64,000 nucleotides of DNA, from the NCBI GenBank assembly GCA_034401135.1, contig JAWZSP010000003.1, forward strand, positions 2,108,001 through 2,172,000, in the 5' to 3' direction. The position numbers and the translations under genes are program-made. The DNA comes from Volutella citrinella (lineage: Eukaryota; Ascomycota; Sordariomycetes; Hypocreales; Nectriaceae). Positions 32,985-43,885 of this stretch are shown piece by piece; positions within the stretch are counted from its first letter, which is position 1; every line of letters begins with the position of its first letter. The notes beneath the pieces were generated by a model. It saw nothing but the letters and a program-made list of their open reading frames with translations, had not been told where the DNA came from and did no database searches.

Positions 32985-35060
32985 ATGCCCGGTATTGCAG
33001 CAGCTCAAAGGGCTGTCGCGCGCTCCCTGCTCCGATTTCCAAAGACACAGATTCGATCTATCCCGTTACAAATCCGAACCATCATGTCCGACAGCCAGTC
33101 CAACGGCGCCGCCGCCTACGCCGGCGCGTCGCTTGATGATCTCCCAAAGTCGTGGACATTCACCGCGTCGCTCCCTCCCGATATTGCCTTTCCTACGCCG
33201 GCCGACTCCCATACGACCCCTCGAGAGCTCATCAGACCTCGGCAAGTCACAAAGGCCCTGTTTTCCTGGGTGCGGCCGGAGGAGCAAACGGATCCGGAGC
33301 TCCTCGGAGTCAGCCCGGCTGCGCTGCGAGATCTCGGTATCAAAGCTGGCGAAGAGAACACGGACGACTTCAAGCAACTCGTGGCTGGCAACAAGCTGTA
33401 TGGCTGGGACGAGGGGAAGCTCGAGGGAGGATATCCGTGGGCGCAGTGCTATGGAGGCTTCCAGTTCGGACAGTGGGCTGGTCAATTGGGTGATGGGAGA
33501 GCTATTTCGCTCTTCGAGACGACCAACCCGGCTTCTGGAATACGATACGAGCTGCAGCTGAAAGGAGCTGGCATGACGCCCTACTCCCGCTTCGCTGATG
33601 GCAAGGCTGTGCTGAGGTCCAGCATCCGGGAGTTTGTCGTCTCAGAGGCGCTCCATGCGCTGCGCATTCCCACCACTCGCGCTCTGTCCCTCACTGGCTT
33701 GCCCAACTCAAAGGTCCGCCGTGAGACTATAGAGCCTGGTGCCATTGTTCTTCGCTTTGCGCAGTCTTGGCTACGGCTGGGTACCTTCGACTTGCTGCGC
33801 GCCCGAGGCGACCGAGCTCTTATCCGAAAACTTGCTACCTATGTTGCTGAGGACGTCTTTGGCGGCTGGGAGAAGCTTCCGGCTCGCCTGGAAGACCCTG
33901 ATAGCCCGACCACAGCCCCGCCGCCTGGTCGTGATGTGCCATCGACTGAGATTCAGGGACCGGACGATGCTGCTGAGAATCGCTTCACTCGGCTGTATCG
34001 CGAGATTGTAAGGCGCAATGCTATTACGGTGGCCAACTGGCAAGCCTATGGCTTTATGAATGGTGTTTTGGTAAGCATGCATCTCCGTTACCTGCGAAGT
34101 GTCGACGTTGAGACTGACTGAAACCGTGCAAAGAACACTGACAACACCTCCATTTACGGTCTCTCGATGGATTATGGCCCATTTGCCTTCATGGATGACT
34201 TCGACCCCAACTATACACCAAATCACGACGACCACACCCTCCGATATAGCTATAAAAACCAGCCAACCATTATCTGGTGGAATCTCGTCAGGCTCGGTGA
34301 AGCGCTGGGGGAGATGATGGGAATGGGCGCTGAGGTCGATGCTCAAAGCTACGTCGAGAGCGGCGTCACCGAGGGACAGGAAGCCGAAGTGATCGCCCGG
34401 GCAGAGAAGCTCATCACGCAAGCTGGCGAAGAGTACAAGGCCACGTTCCTGGCCGAGTACAAGCGGCTGATGACGACTCGCCTTGGCCTTCGCCAGTTCA
34501 AGGACTCTGACTTTGACAAATTGTTCAGCGAGGCCCTGGATACCATGGAGGCTCTCGAACTAGACTTCCACCATTTCTTCCGCCGTCTCAGCGGCATCAA
34601 GCTGCAAGAGCTGGATACCCCCGAGGCACGAAAAGAAAAGGCGTCCATATTCTTCCACAAAGAAGGACCCCCTCAATCCGTCTCCGAGAACGGCGCCCGG
34701 GAGATGATTGCTAAATGGCTGGCCAGTTGGCGGGAACGCGTCATCGAAGATTGGAAGGAAGATGGAGAGAGCGTCTCTGAAGCGCGAGATGGGGAGAGGA
34801 TAAAAGCCATGAAGCAGGTGAATCCCAATTTCGTCCCTCGCGGCTACGTCTTGGACGAGATCATCAAACGCGTCGAGAAGGGAGGGGAACGCAAAGTGCT
34901 GGACCGAGTTATGCATCTCGCCTTGCATCCGTTTGAGGATTCTTGGGATGGTGCAGCATTCGACGGCGTTACCTACAAGGGCGACAAGGAGGAGGAGATC
35001 CGCTGGACCGAGGACGTGCCTCGTAGAAGTCGAGCGATGCAGTGCAGCTGCAGCTCATAG
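32985..35060 (+). CDS. selO: SelO/Fmp40-type protein adenylyltransferase (AMPylase)
   Basis: Exons 32985-34070 and 34134-35060 give 670 residues. The basic N-terminus (IAAAQRAVARSLLRFPKTQI) is a mitochondrial presequence. The pseudokinase-like fold shows YGGFQFGQWAGQLGDGRA, ELQLKGAGMTPYSRFADGKA (nucleotide-binding Lys), SSIREFVVSEALHALRIPTT, MNGVLNTDNTSIYGLSMDYG and PFAFMDDFDPNY. SelO binds ATP in a flipped orientation and transfers AMP to Ser/Thr/Tyr of mitochondrial proteins involved in redox balance. The protein ends CSCSS; in animal SelO the second of these Cys is selenocysteine, here an ordinary Cys codon as in yeast. The intron removes 63 nt inside the NTDN region and is phase 0. Confidence 0.94.
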
Positions 35061-35625
35061 CACAGGAATTTAATGACAATACGAACACAATTGCACATTC
35101 ACATCAAGATCCAGACAGATGCCACGCTGTCGCGAGCGGCGTGGCCTTGAAGCCTCAGTCTACACTGCTGCGTGGTGGTGATGATTGAAATGTAACGACC
35201 GGCGGTAAGAGGCAACGGTCACGGAGATTGGTTACTCTCCCATGCTTCCATAATCGGCGTAAATATTTCTCTTGGAGCACAAGATAGAGGAAGACTCGAC
35301 TGAAGCAAAGGCCGGACAAGCCAGACCTTTGCGCAAGCTCACCTACAATAAAGTGTGCCCGTGTACAATTATTTGGTGAAGAAGAAAAAAATTCCAAAGT
35401 TCCGCTGCAGTGCAATTTGCTATAAACTCCTGGCCGGGCCGGAAGGAGTGGCCTCAGGCATCAAGATGTTGTGCTGACCAATGAGGATTGAGGTAAATTA
35501 ATCGAGGACTAGCGCCACTAAATCCATCACCCGAACAGCAGTTCCCTTGGGACGTCAACGACCTTGAGCACAATACGCCGCAGCGGCTCGCAACGTTATC
35601 ACCTTCACTCCGTCAAGGCGACACG
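35061..35625. other. Intergenic between SelO and complex I 78-kDa gene
   Basis: 3' flank of SelO and promoter of the next gene. An AT-rich stretch at 35340-35400 is noted. No gene supported. Confidence 0.5.
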
Positions 35626-38155
35626 ATGCTCCGACATTCCCTAGCTCGTTCGGCTTGGCGGGCAGGCCGTCGGGCGGCCAATGTCTCGCGGACCTTTGCC
35701 ACGACGAGCCAACGCCCTGCCGAGGTGGAGTTGACAATTGGTGAGCAGCTTTGTGTATCCAGCCATTGACGGCCCCGGACGTGCTAACGCATCGGTAGAT
35801 GGAAAGAAGGTGTCGATTGAAGGTACGATCTGATGGTTTCGGGGTTGTGGTGCCCGTTTCTGACCCCATTGCAGCCGGTTCGGCCCTCATCCAGGCCTGT
35901 GAAAAGGCGGGATCAACAGTCCCTAGGTATGTGCACACGACCGCGACGAGCGTTTTGACGGCCCCCGCTGACCCATTTACAGATATTGCTACCATGAGTA
36001 CGAAGCTCCCGAGCGTGATACGATCGAAATATGGCTAACGACCCCCCCAGGAAGCTTATGATTGCCGGTAACTGCCGTATGTGTTTGGTGGAGGTTGAGA
36101 GGGCCCCGAAGCCCGTTGCCTCGTGTGCCTGGCCTGTCCAGCCCGGCATGGTTGTCCATACCAACTCCCCGCTCACCCACAAGGCTCGCGAGGGCGTCAT
36201 GGAGTTCCTCCTGGCCAACCACCCCCTCGACTGCCCCATCTGCGATCAGGGTGGAGAGTGTGATCTTCAGGACCAGTCTATGCGTTACGGCGCTGACCGC
36301 GGCCGATTCCACGAGATTGGCGGCAAGCGAGCCGTCGAGGACAAGAACATTGGCCCCCTCATCAAGACCTCGATGAACCGATGCATTCACTGCACCCGAT
36401 GCGTCCGATTCGCCAACGACATTGCTGGAGCCCCGGAGCTCGGCTCCTCCGGCCGTGGCAACGACATGCAGATCGGTACCTACCTGGAGCAGAACCTCAA
36501 CTCGGAGATGTCTGGTAACGTTATCGACCTTTGCCCCGTTGGTGCCCTCACCTCCAAGCCCTACGCCTTCCGCGCTCGCCCCTGGGAGCTGAAGCACACC
36601 GAGTCCATTGATGTCCTGGATGCCCTCGGTTCCAACATTCGGGTCGACTCCCGTGGCCTTGAGGTCATGCGTGTCCTCCCCCGCCTGAACGACGAAGTCA
36701 ACGAGGAGTGGATCAACGACAAGTCCCGATTCGCCTGCGACGGCCTCAAGACCCAGCGATTGACCATGCCCCTGGTCCGTCGCGAGGGCCGCTTCGAGCC
36801 CGCCGACTGGGAGGAGGCCCTGACCGAGATCTCCCGTGCCTACCAGATCAAGGAGGTCCAGGGCAACGAGTTCAAGATCATCTCCGGCGCCTTGACTGAT
36901 GTCGAGTCTCTGGTTGTCGCCAAGGACATGGCCAACAAGCTCGGATCGGAGAACCTGGCCCTCGACACCCCCACTGGCAGCCAGCCCCTCGCCCACGGTG
37001 TCGACGTGCGCTCCAATTACCTCTTCAACTCCAGGATCTGGGGTATCGAGGAGGCTGATGCCATCCTCATCGTTGGCAGCAACCCCCGACACGAGGCTGC
37101 TGTCCTCAACGCCCGTATCCGCAAGCAGTGGCTCCGCTCCGACCTCGAGATCGGTGTCGTCGGCGAGTCCTTTGAGTCCACCTTTGAGTTTGAGCACCTC
37201 GGCGCCGACCACGCCGCTCTGAAGAAGGCTCTCACTGGCGAGTTTGGCAAGAAGCTCCAGTCTGCCAAGCGACCCATGATCATTGTTGGCTCGGGTGTCA
37301 CTGACCACCCTGATGCCAAGGCCTTCTACGAGACTGTGGGTGCCTTTGTTGAGAAGAACGCTGCCAACTTCCGAACCGCTGAGTGGGAAGGCTACAACGT
37401 TCTCCAGCGCGAGGCCTCCCGAGCTGGCGCCTTCGAGGTCGGCTTCACCACCCCCTCCGCCGAGGTTGCCCAGACCAAGCCCAAGTTCGTCTGGCTTCTG
37501 GGTGCGGACGAGGTCAACGAGGCGGACATCCCCAAGGACGCCTTTGTCGTCTACCAGGGCCACCACGGTGACAAGGGCGCCCAGATTGCTGACATTGTCC
37601 TCCCCGGCGCCGCCTACACCGAGAAGGCCGGTACCTACATCAACACCGAGGGCCGAGTCCAGATGACCCGTGCTGCCACCTCCCTCCCCGGCGCCGCTCG
37701 CACTGACTGGAAGATCCTCCGGGCCGTTTCCGAGTTCCTGGGCGCTCCCCTCCCCTACGACGATGTTGCCATGGTCCGCGACCGCATGGCCGAGATCAGC
37801 CCTGCCCTGGCTGCCTACGACGTTGTCGAGCCCGTTGCCCTCCCTGGTCTCAGCAAGGTGCAGCTGGTTGACCAGAACAAGGGCGCCCAGGCCACCGGTG
37901 CCCCCCTGAAGAAGGTCATTGACAACTTTTACTTCACAGACGTCATCTCACGAAGGTATGTAAACCCCCTGTCCTCCTGGTGGTCTCATCCGCTCTTGAT
38001 TTCATCTGGACAATCTTTGCTAACTATCCGTCTCCAGCTCGCCTACAATGGCCCGATGCTCCGTCTCCAAGGCTACCGGCGACTCGAGGACGAACCTGAT
38101 GGCTCCCGGCATGGAGGAGGATAGGCCGATGGGTCAGGTCGAGTACGGCGTGTAA
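35626..38155 (+). CDS. nuo78: NADH:ubiquinone oxidoreductase 78-kDa subunit (complex I, NDUFS1)
   Basis: Exons 35626-35740, 35799-35822, 35875-35926, 35983-35997, 36051-37955 and 38038-38155 sum to 742 residues. A presequence (MLRHSLARSAWRAGRRAANV) is followed by a ferredoxin-type 2Fe-2S domain with Cys in PRYCYHEK, AGNCRMC and SCAWPV. The HPLDCPICDQGGECDLQD motif gives the His-Cys3 4Fe-4S site and CIHCTRCVRF...DLCPVGALTSKP a second 4Fe-4S cluster. The rest is the molybdopterin-oxidoreductase-like domain without its cofactor. It carries electrons from the FMN subunit along the matrix arm. Exons 2 (24 nt) and 4 (15 nt) are micro-exons; both are needed to build the first cluster. Very confident for product, good for borders. 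Confidence 0.95.
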
Positions 38156-38471
38156 GCGGCGGATGTAAAAGAATAGAAAGATTTCCTTATTCATCTGGGA
38201 TGTAGTGTTTGTACATATAGGACGTCGGGCTGCAGGGGTAAAGGGGGGTAAATAAGTTGACGTTACTGTCCCCCTTTTGCGGCGTGAGCGTCTCTTGAAT
38301 CGAGGCGGAGCCTACTATATTTTTTTTTAGTTGACAACCCTTTCCCAGCTGCCTCTTCCTCTGTGTCTGTGTGCTGCGTTCTTGGAATCCCCCTTCTTTT
38401 CTTTACTGCCGCGGGGTGAAGAACGGGGTCCGTCTGGACCGGTTGGCTCGGTAGCGAGGCTTGACCCGTTC
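38156..38471. other. Convergent 3' region after complex I gene
   Basis: 316 bp shared with the leftward gene at 38472. Contains a UGUACAUA element at 38210-38217, listed separately. Confidence 0.5.
38210..38217 (+). promoter_or_regulatory. Candidate Pumilio/Puf3-type element (UGUACAUA) in complex I 3'UTR
   Basis: Matches the UGUANAUA consensus, 55 nt after the stop of the 78-kDa subunit gene. Puf3-type proteins bind such sites in mRNAs of mitochondrial proteins in yeast. It could be a chance match. Confidence 0.4.
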
Positions 38472-39125
38472 CTAAAGGGCCTCTCGCTCCAGCTCCTTGT
38501 TCAGAGCCGCCTCGTAGGAGCTTCGCACGCGGGCGACATGGGCATCGTAGCTCTCCAGGTCTCTGGATGCCTGGTCGGCGAGGCGCATAAGCTCGAAAGC
38601 GGTCCACTCTCTTGGCGTCTGGGCGACGAGCCCGGCCGTTGTGAAGGGGGGCACGTCGCGTAGGTTGTAGTCGACGCCCGGCTTGTGAGGAGCCTCCATG
38701 TTAGCGATCATGACGGCGAGGTCGTCGTTCAAGAGGCCCGGTGGGATGTCCTTGTCAGCGCCGTCCCCGTTGGCGGCGCGCTGCTGGGCGTCCTGCTGGC
38801 GGCCATCCTGGATGATGCGGGCGTGGTCGCGAGTGACGAGGGCCAGGAGGTTGTCGCGGACGCGGGCTGAATGGGCGTCGAGTTCCGAGATGAGGCGGCG
38901 TAAGTGTGCAGTGCGGTTCTCCGGGGGCGAGAAGTCAGAGAGGAACTTGGGCGATGAGGACAGGGGGACGAATGCCACCGGGGCGATGCTGGTGAGGAGG
39001 GGGATGCGAGGCTGGCCGTCTACGTCGAGGTCCGTGTTCAAGGGCGGCGGCTGCGGAGGAGGCTCTCGCGATTCCCTCATGGCCGCAGGCCCTGTGGGCG
39101 CTCCTTGCGGGGCCGAGCTTGCCAT
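38472..39125 (-). CDS. Conserved-looking protein of unknown function with coiled coil
   Basis: Frame of 217 residues from the ATG at 39125; the codon further upstream that could extend it is TTG, not ATG. The N-terminus is Pro/Ala-rich and disordered (REPPPQPPPLNTD). Residues about 65-115 are helical and amphipathic (RTAHLRRLISELDAHSARVR, LLALVTRDHARIIQDGRQQD). A defined C-terminal region follows: HKPGVDYNLRDVPPFTTAGL, REWTAFELMRLADQASRDLE and a final basic/acidic helix. Codon use is normal and no stop breaks it, so I take it as real. I cannot name the family; the layout suggests a small subunit of a larger complex. Confidence 0.65.
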   Translation of the reverse strand: MASSAPQGAPTGPAAMRESREPPPQPPPLNTDLDVDGQPRIPLLTSIAPVAFVPLSSSPKFLSDFSPPENRTAHLRRLISELDAHSARVRDNLLALVTRDHARIIQDGRQQDAQQRAANGDGADKDIPPGLLNDDLAVMIANMEAPHKPGVDYNLRDVPPFTTAGLVAQTPREWTAFELMRLADQASRDLESYDAHVARVRSSYEAALNKELEREAL

Positions 39126-40051
39126 TGAGGGACCTGATGGAAGCAACTCCGTCGGCTGTTGAGTTATGACGGAGGCAGCATTTCAGTCTAGTGGTTGTGT
39201 TGATGTTGCACGGGCGGCGGCGAGTTGGCGTGCATCAAAGGTGCAGGGCGCTGAAGCCTGCAGGTTTCGGCCAGCTGGGGGCAGGTGCCAGTCGCAGCCT
39301 TGCATGGTGTTACACGATTGAACGATGCTGGCTGCTAGTGCCCTCCAATGTCTTGAAATGCTCGGCATCGAGTGTACCTGCATAAGGTAATTTATCATGG
39401 CACATAGGCACGTGGGCTCGAAGCTTAGTACTTAACCTGGTCTTGGTGGTGCCTTTCCCAGCTTACATGACGAAACGGGTAATCATATTCTACGACCACG
39501 ACTGTGGATGTGATGACTATTTGTCACTACAGGTGCACTTCGCCAAGGTTTGAATTGTAAAATAAATAAACGGCCCATTTCTACAATATGTATGCCGATA
39601 TGATCATGAAGACATCTACTGACGCGATAACACCTGCTCTTTAATGATTCCCTCTACCGCATAAATATATATAGTACCCCTGGCCTGCGGCCTCGATGTT
39701 GTCTCACAGCTGCCACGGCTGCTTGGTCGACAGCGTCTAGGGTGTGGTATAAGCCACCCCGACATGGGTTGCTCACTTCTGAGCTCTCGAGCAGCCCTTT
39801 GAGAAGAGATACCCACGGCTTTGAACTTGCGTGCGTTGTGGCGCCTCCACTATTGCGTCGTGCGGGTGTGGAGGATGGGCCTAGAGATAGTGAGGAATGA
39901 GGTGGGTGCCCTCGTAGGACTGGATGCTCGTCACCCCGTGGGCGGCTCCATCTGTAATGGCCTGAATATGCCTCCCCGGCGTGTTGATAAATCGGAAAAC
40001 CCCAAGGCGGCCCTCGATCCGCCAAGGATAAGCGAGTAACGGCATTAGGCA
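39126..40051. other. Intergenic, nothing recognised
   Basis: Promoter of the gene at 38472-39125 and 3' flank of the ACBP gene. AT-rich patch at 39540-39680. No gene supported. Confidence 0.5.
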
Positions 40052-41164
40052 TCATCGGGAGGGAAGCACCTTTCGCACGTATTCCCGGATGAGACGTAGC
40101 GCTGCCCTCACGAGATCCTCGAGTCGGCGATCTTTTCGCCTGCGCATCCAGATAAGCACCACACTGAGGATGACCAGGTCAGCCAGGAGGTGCTTCATGA
40201 TTGTCCATGCGAGCCAGCCTAGCCACGCCGGGAAGCTGCGCTCTTTCTTTGCCCGCCACTCGCGGCCCACCGTGATCTGCTCACGCAGCGCCGCGACCTC
40301 GGTAGACATGGTGAGAAGAGCATGCTCGATAGTTCTTTGCCACCGGGAGCTGCCCCGTCGTCGACCTTGAGTCTCCTCTTCCTCGTCTTCCAGGTCCATC
40401 TGGCGTTGTGACTGCAGCTCAGCCTCGTCGTGCTCGCTCATCGGGCTGATGACCTTCATGGGGCCGTCGGCGCCAATGACCTCGCTTCTGTTGTCGTCAA
40501 AACGATTATTCGAGGCGCCCCCGATCGACCGGCCACCAAGTGATCGACCCCCTACTGAGCGGCCTCCTATGGATCGGCTGGCCTTGGGCGAGGACATGGA
40601 GGAACTTGGGCTGTTGTGCTTGATTTGATTCCATACGAATTCGAGTTCTTCGACGAGCTCTTCGGCGTCCCTACAGAAACGTTGCGTTAGCTCGATGGCT
40701 TCTCCCGCGGCCCCCAAATCTATCAAGGGGGAGGGAAGGGAGGGTATCTCCTTACGGTGTTGTCGCATAGCGGTGCATGGTATCTATTAGGGCCTCGATG
40801 TATCGCCTCTTGGATTCGGTGCGGCTTAGGCCCTTTTGGAGACTCCAAGCATCCCATTTATCCTTCTCGCGCTGGAGGTCGTCTCCAGTCATGCCGGTCG
40901 CGGCCGTGGGGCGTTCCATGACGCCATCCACGTCGCCCTCCATGGCCTGCTTATAAAGTCCATAGAGCCGGAGTCGGTCAGATGGAGGTGGGCGTGATGC
41001 ACCCGTCTTGGGGATCTTCTTGACGGTGTTGAGGGCATGGACGAAGACGCGATCTGCGCATGTCGTGTGTCGTGTGTCAGCGGGTCGGGCCTGATAAGCC
41101 TGGAACAGACCAGACTGGCAATTCGGGACGGGTGGAAAGGCGACTTACCGACCGAGTCCGCCAT
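40052..41164 (-). CDS. Acyl-CoA-binding tail-anchored protein, Atg37/ACBD5-like
   Basis: Exons 41149-41164, 40756-41053 and 40052-40670 give 310 residues. Residues 5-105 form an acyl-CoA-binding domain: RVFVHALNTVKKIPKTGASR, RLRLYGLYKQAMEGDVDG, KWDAWSLQKGLSRTESKRRY, YIEAL. A linker with a five-residue repeat (SIGGRSVGGRSLGGRSIGG) and a coiled coil (about 215-235) leads to one transmembrane segment at about 262-280 (LADLVILSVVLIW) and a 30-residue Arg-rich tail. The same plan is found in Atg37, the peroxisomal membrane protein that promotes pexophagy in Pichia, and in mammalian ACBD5. Location on peroxisomes is inferred. The first exon has only 16 coding nt. Confidence 0.85.
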
Positions 41165-42133
41165 CTTGGGCAGCGAGAGGCAGCACGGCCTCGCGGTTGC
41201 TTAACGACGGTCGATGGCGATGCGAGTGGTGGTGGCCGTTGGCGGGATGTCGAGGGTGCGCGTAAATTGTAGGTACTCGGGGCCTGGGCCGTACCGCGGC
41301 TTGGTGGCCGAGTCACCCCCCGCGGGCAAACAAGCAGTTCAATTGCCCCCCCGGATGAGAGGACGGCTCACGGCACTGGCGTGTGGAGTGGCGAGACAGC
41401 GGTGGGACAGGTGGATGAAGCCGCTGCAGACAATGAGACGAAAAATGCCACGCGGGCCGAGACCATTGAACGGTAGAAGCAGGGCAGGTCGTCGATTGAT
41501 GCGGGTGATGGATGATGGACCAAGGCGTGGGCCGGCACCTTAGGGGCCGTGTATCGGCAACAACGGGCCCGGGCAGCTACCTCGGCGCGTCATGCCCCCA
41601 TATGATGATCTCCCTAGGCTGGATCGGGGCATGCTATCCATTGCCCCAGCAAATTGCTGGTCGTAAATATGGGGATGTTTGGTGCCACGGCAAGGTCCCG
41701 AGACACGTGAAGGCCCCAGGGACGACAATCCCACTGGGTGGACGGCGGTCGCTGGGTGTTCTGGATGGGAGGAGACGAAATTGCCCAAATTCATGCCTCT
41801 GCCAATTGACTTGGCTGCTGGGTTGCATTGACCAAGGCAGCCGATTTTGGCTTCTTTAGGTGGTAGTTTAATGCGACCGTCAACAGGGTCCATGCGATGG
41901 CACCACACAATGAATGACACGCAACTGAGCAGCGCAGAGATGAATCGAGAGTAGGAATTGCATGCTCTACAATTCGCAGCATGTGGATGGCTATTCCATC
42001 TGGGTATCAAAGTTGGCGCCATTGCCAGACTGACAGAATCATGACGTACCACTGAGGGCAACGATTCTCGCAACAAACGTACAAACGACAACGGCAGTGG
42101 TCCTGCAAAGATGACACGACGTGCTTTCCCTTC
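41165..42133. other. Intergenic, nothing recognised
   Basis: Promoter of the ACBP gene and 3' flank of the RNase III gene. Several open frames of 60-183 codons on both strands lack any recognisable domain. Confidence 0.5.
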
Positions 42134-43096
42134 TCATGCCCCTTCAGGATGCTCCTCCATTTCTAGTGCCTTCTGTGCTTCAAGGTAGGCCTTCTTCTTC
42201 TCTGATAGGGCTGCGATCAGCTTTTTGTTCTCAAGAGCGGCCTGAGCGGCCTTTTGCCCTGCCTCTTTCTTGTTGAGAGCCGTGCCGGATCCGAGAAACT
42301 TGTTAGCTTCTCCCCATCCATCCAAATACAAGCCAACTGTAAACTGCGCCACCCGTACTCGCGGGTCCTTCTTCTTGCAGGGCATGTCCGTGTAGCGAAG
42401 ATGGATCCCTTTGGCGACGATGTGGACAGCTAGTTGTTCCTTCGGCGTAAGCAGCTCAAGGCGATTAGATTCACCCTTCTCCAGAGCCTTTGCCATCTTT
42501 TGGACCCTTGCTTCTTCTTTCCCGATTTGGTATTGGATTGTCCGGCCCCAAAGAGCTTTGAGCCAAGAGATGAGAGTTGCCATGCCTGTCTCGGGGTTTG
42601 AGAGAACGACTGCTGCGACAAAGGCTTCGAACATGTCGCCTTGGATCTTGATTACCTCCTTGGATTTGGACGACCGAATGAGCTCCTCCATGGAGGGCAT
42701 GTCATTGGGAAGTATAGCTCGCTTCTCCATTCCGTATTCCCGAAAATACCCCGCCAGTGTTGTATTGCGCACCAATTGCTCTCGGATCTGGGAGCTGCGC
42801 CCGGATCCCGTCTGAGGAAACGTTTGGAAGATGAGAGCCGAGGCGACCATTTCGAGGTATGCATCGCCCAACCACTCGAGGCGCTCATAGTTATTGGCGC
42901 CAACCCCGGAGTGAGTAAATACAGACTTCTCGAGCTCAGCTGTTATTGTTGGAAGTGGCGGCAAATCGTTGGTGATTTCTGACGAAGACCAGGGCGTCGC
43001 AAAGCCTGGGACCGGTAACAGAGATTGCTGAGATTCTACCATTACCCGTTTTCTCGGGGTTTGGTGTTCGCCCTCATCGTTGGGCCGCTTAGCCAT
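42134..43096 (-). CDS. Ribonuclease III (Rnt1/Pac1-like)
   Basis: Single frame of 320 residues. After a basic N-terminus (HQTPRKRVMV) comes the RNase III domain with signature ERLEWLGDAYLEM at 71-83. Catalytic positions are all present: Glu71, Glu74, Asp78, and Asp154/Glu157 in IQGDMFEAFVAAV. A double-stranded RNA-binding domain fills about 215-300 (VAQFTVGLYLDGWGEANKFL, GSGTALNKKEAGQKAAQAAL). The last residues are a charged helix. The length is a little less than Pac1 (363) and Rnt1 (471), mainly in the N-terminal extension. These nuclear enzymes cleave stem-loops in pre-rRNA, snRNA and snoRNA precursors. The retained metal-binding residues argue against a mitoribosomal RNase III-like protein. 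Confidence 0.9.
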   Translation of the reverse strand: MAKRPNDEGEHQTPRKRVMVESQQSLLPVPGFATPWSSSEITNDLPPLPTITAELEKSVFTHSGVGANNYERLEWLGDAYLEMVASALIFQTFPQTGSGRSSQIREQLVRNTTLAGYFREYGMEKRAILPNDMPSMEELIRSSKSKEVIKIQGDMFEAFVAAVVLSNPETGMATLISWLKALWGRTIQYQIGKEEARVQKMAKALEKGESNRLELLTPKEQLAVHIVAKGIHLRYTDMPCKKKDPRVRVAQFTVGLYLDGWGEANKFLGSGTALNKKEAGQKAAQAALENKKLIAALSEKKKAYLEAQKALEMEEHPEGA

Positions 43097-43398
43097 GGCT
43101 TTAAAAGTCCAGGGAAGATCCCACTGAGAAAATGGCTTTTCAGTATGGACGTACGTTGATCAGATTGTTGATCAAATTGATGTTCTTGAGAAATCCCTGT
43201 TTGAGTGAGCCAGTCTTGCTTGACCTGCATGGAGGACTGTACAGTGCTTGCTAGTGGAAGTAGCAGAGTGTTGCCCCACCCGCCGGTCACGTAACCAATT
43301 CAGACCCACTCTGCGCAGCGCTGGCTCTGATGTTCAGAGCTTCAATCCAACATCAGAAAAAAAGTCCACCAGGCACATTCTATGTCGGCGTTGCCAAT
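43097..43398. promoter_or_regulatory. Divergent promoter between RNase III and mS33 genes
   Basis: 302 bp between outward-facing ATGs. No TATA box seen. Confidence 0.5.
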
Positions 43399-43885
43399 AT
43401 GAGTGTCCCACGAGCCCGGTTATTGGATTTGATGAAGGTGAGAGAACAAAAAGACGTCACCACCCCCTCACCTGCTGACTGGGCTTCCCCCCCTAGGCGC
43501 GATGCCAGGTCTTCGCGACCACGTACAACCCCGAGTGCACCCGCATGGGCAACAAGGTCCTCCGACAGCGATTGAAAGGCCCTGCAGTGGCTGCATACTA
43601 TCCGAGGAAGGCCGCAACGATTAAGGACCTGAAGACTGAGTTTGGTCCTCACCTGACGACCTGGGATGAGGCTGAGGAGGACCGATTCGAGTACATTGAG
43701 GAGTACGTCCTGGGGACACAAACACTCGGAGGAGGACACGCTGACAGACTGTTCCTAGACTCAAGTTGCGCGGAAAGAGCGCTCCAAAGAAGAAGAGTGG
43801 CCCACCAGGTAAGATCCATTGACTGCATTTCTGGTCAGCGATGACTGACAGATCCGCAGCTGCTGCGCCTGGCAAAAAGCGATAA
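43399..43885 (+). CDS. RSM27: Mitochondrial small-subunit ribosomal protein mS33 (Rsm27)
   Basis: Exons 43399-43437, 43497-43702, 43759-43808 and 43860-43885 give 106 residues. The start MSVPRARLLDLMK joins across a 59-nt intron to ARCQVFATTYNPECTRMGNK and VLRQRLKGPAVAAYYPRKAA, the diagnostic region of the MRPS33 family. After a short acidic segment (WDEAEEDRFEYIEE) the protein ends LKLRGKSAPKKKSGPP and AAAPGKKR, a basic tail that contacts rRNA. It sits in the head of the mitoribosomal small subunit. No cleavable presequence is obvious, which is normal for this family. The last exon is 26 nt and its acceptor (CCGCAG) is the only one giving the expected basic end. Confidence 0.9.

Noticed and set aside
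35989..37566. 525-codon open frame on the minus strand
   Set aside because: Antisense shadow of the complex I 78-kDa gene, for the same codon-bias reason.
42134..43096. Mitoribosomal RNase III-like protein as identity of this gene
   Set aside because: All five catalytic/metal positions are intact and a dsRNA-binding domain is present, which fits an active nuclear RNase III.
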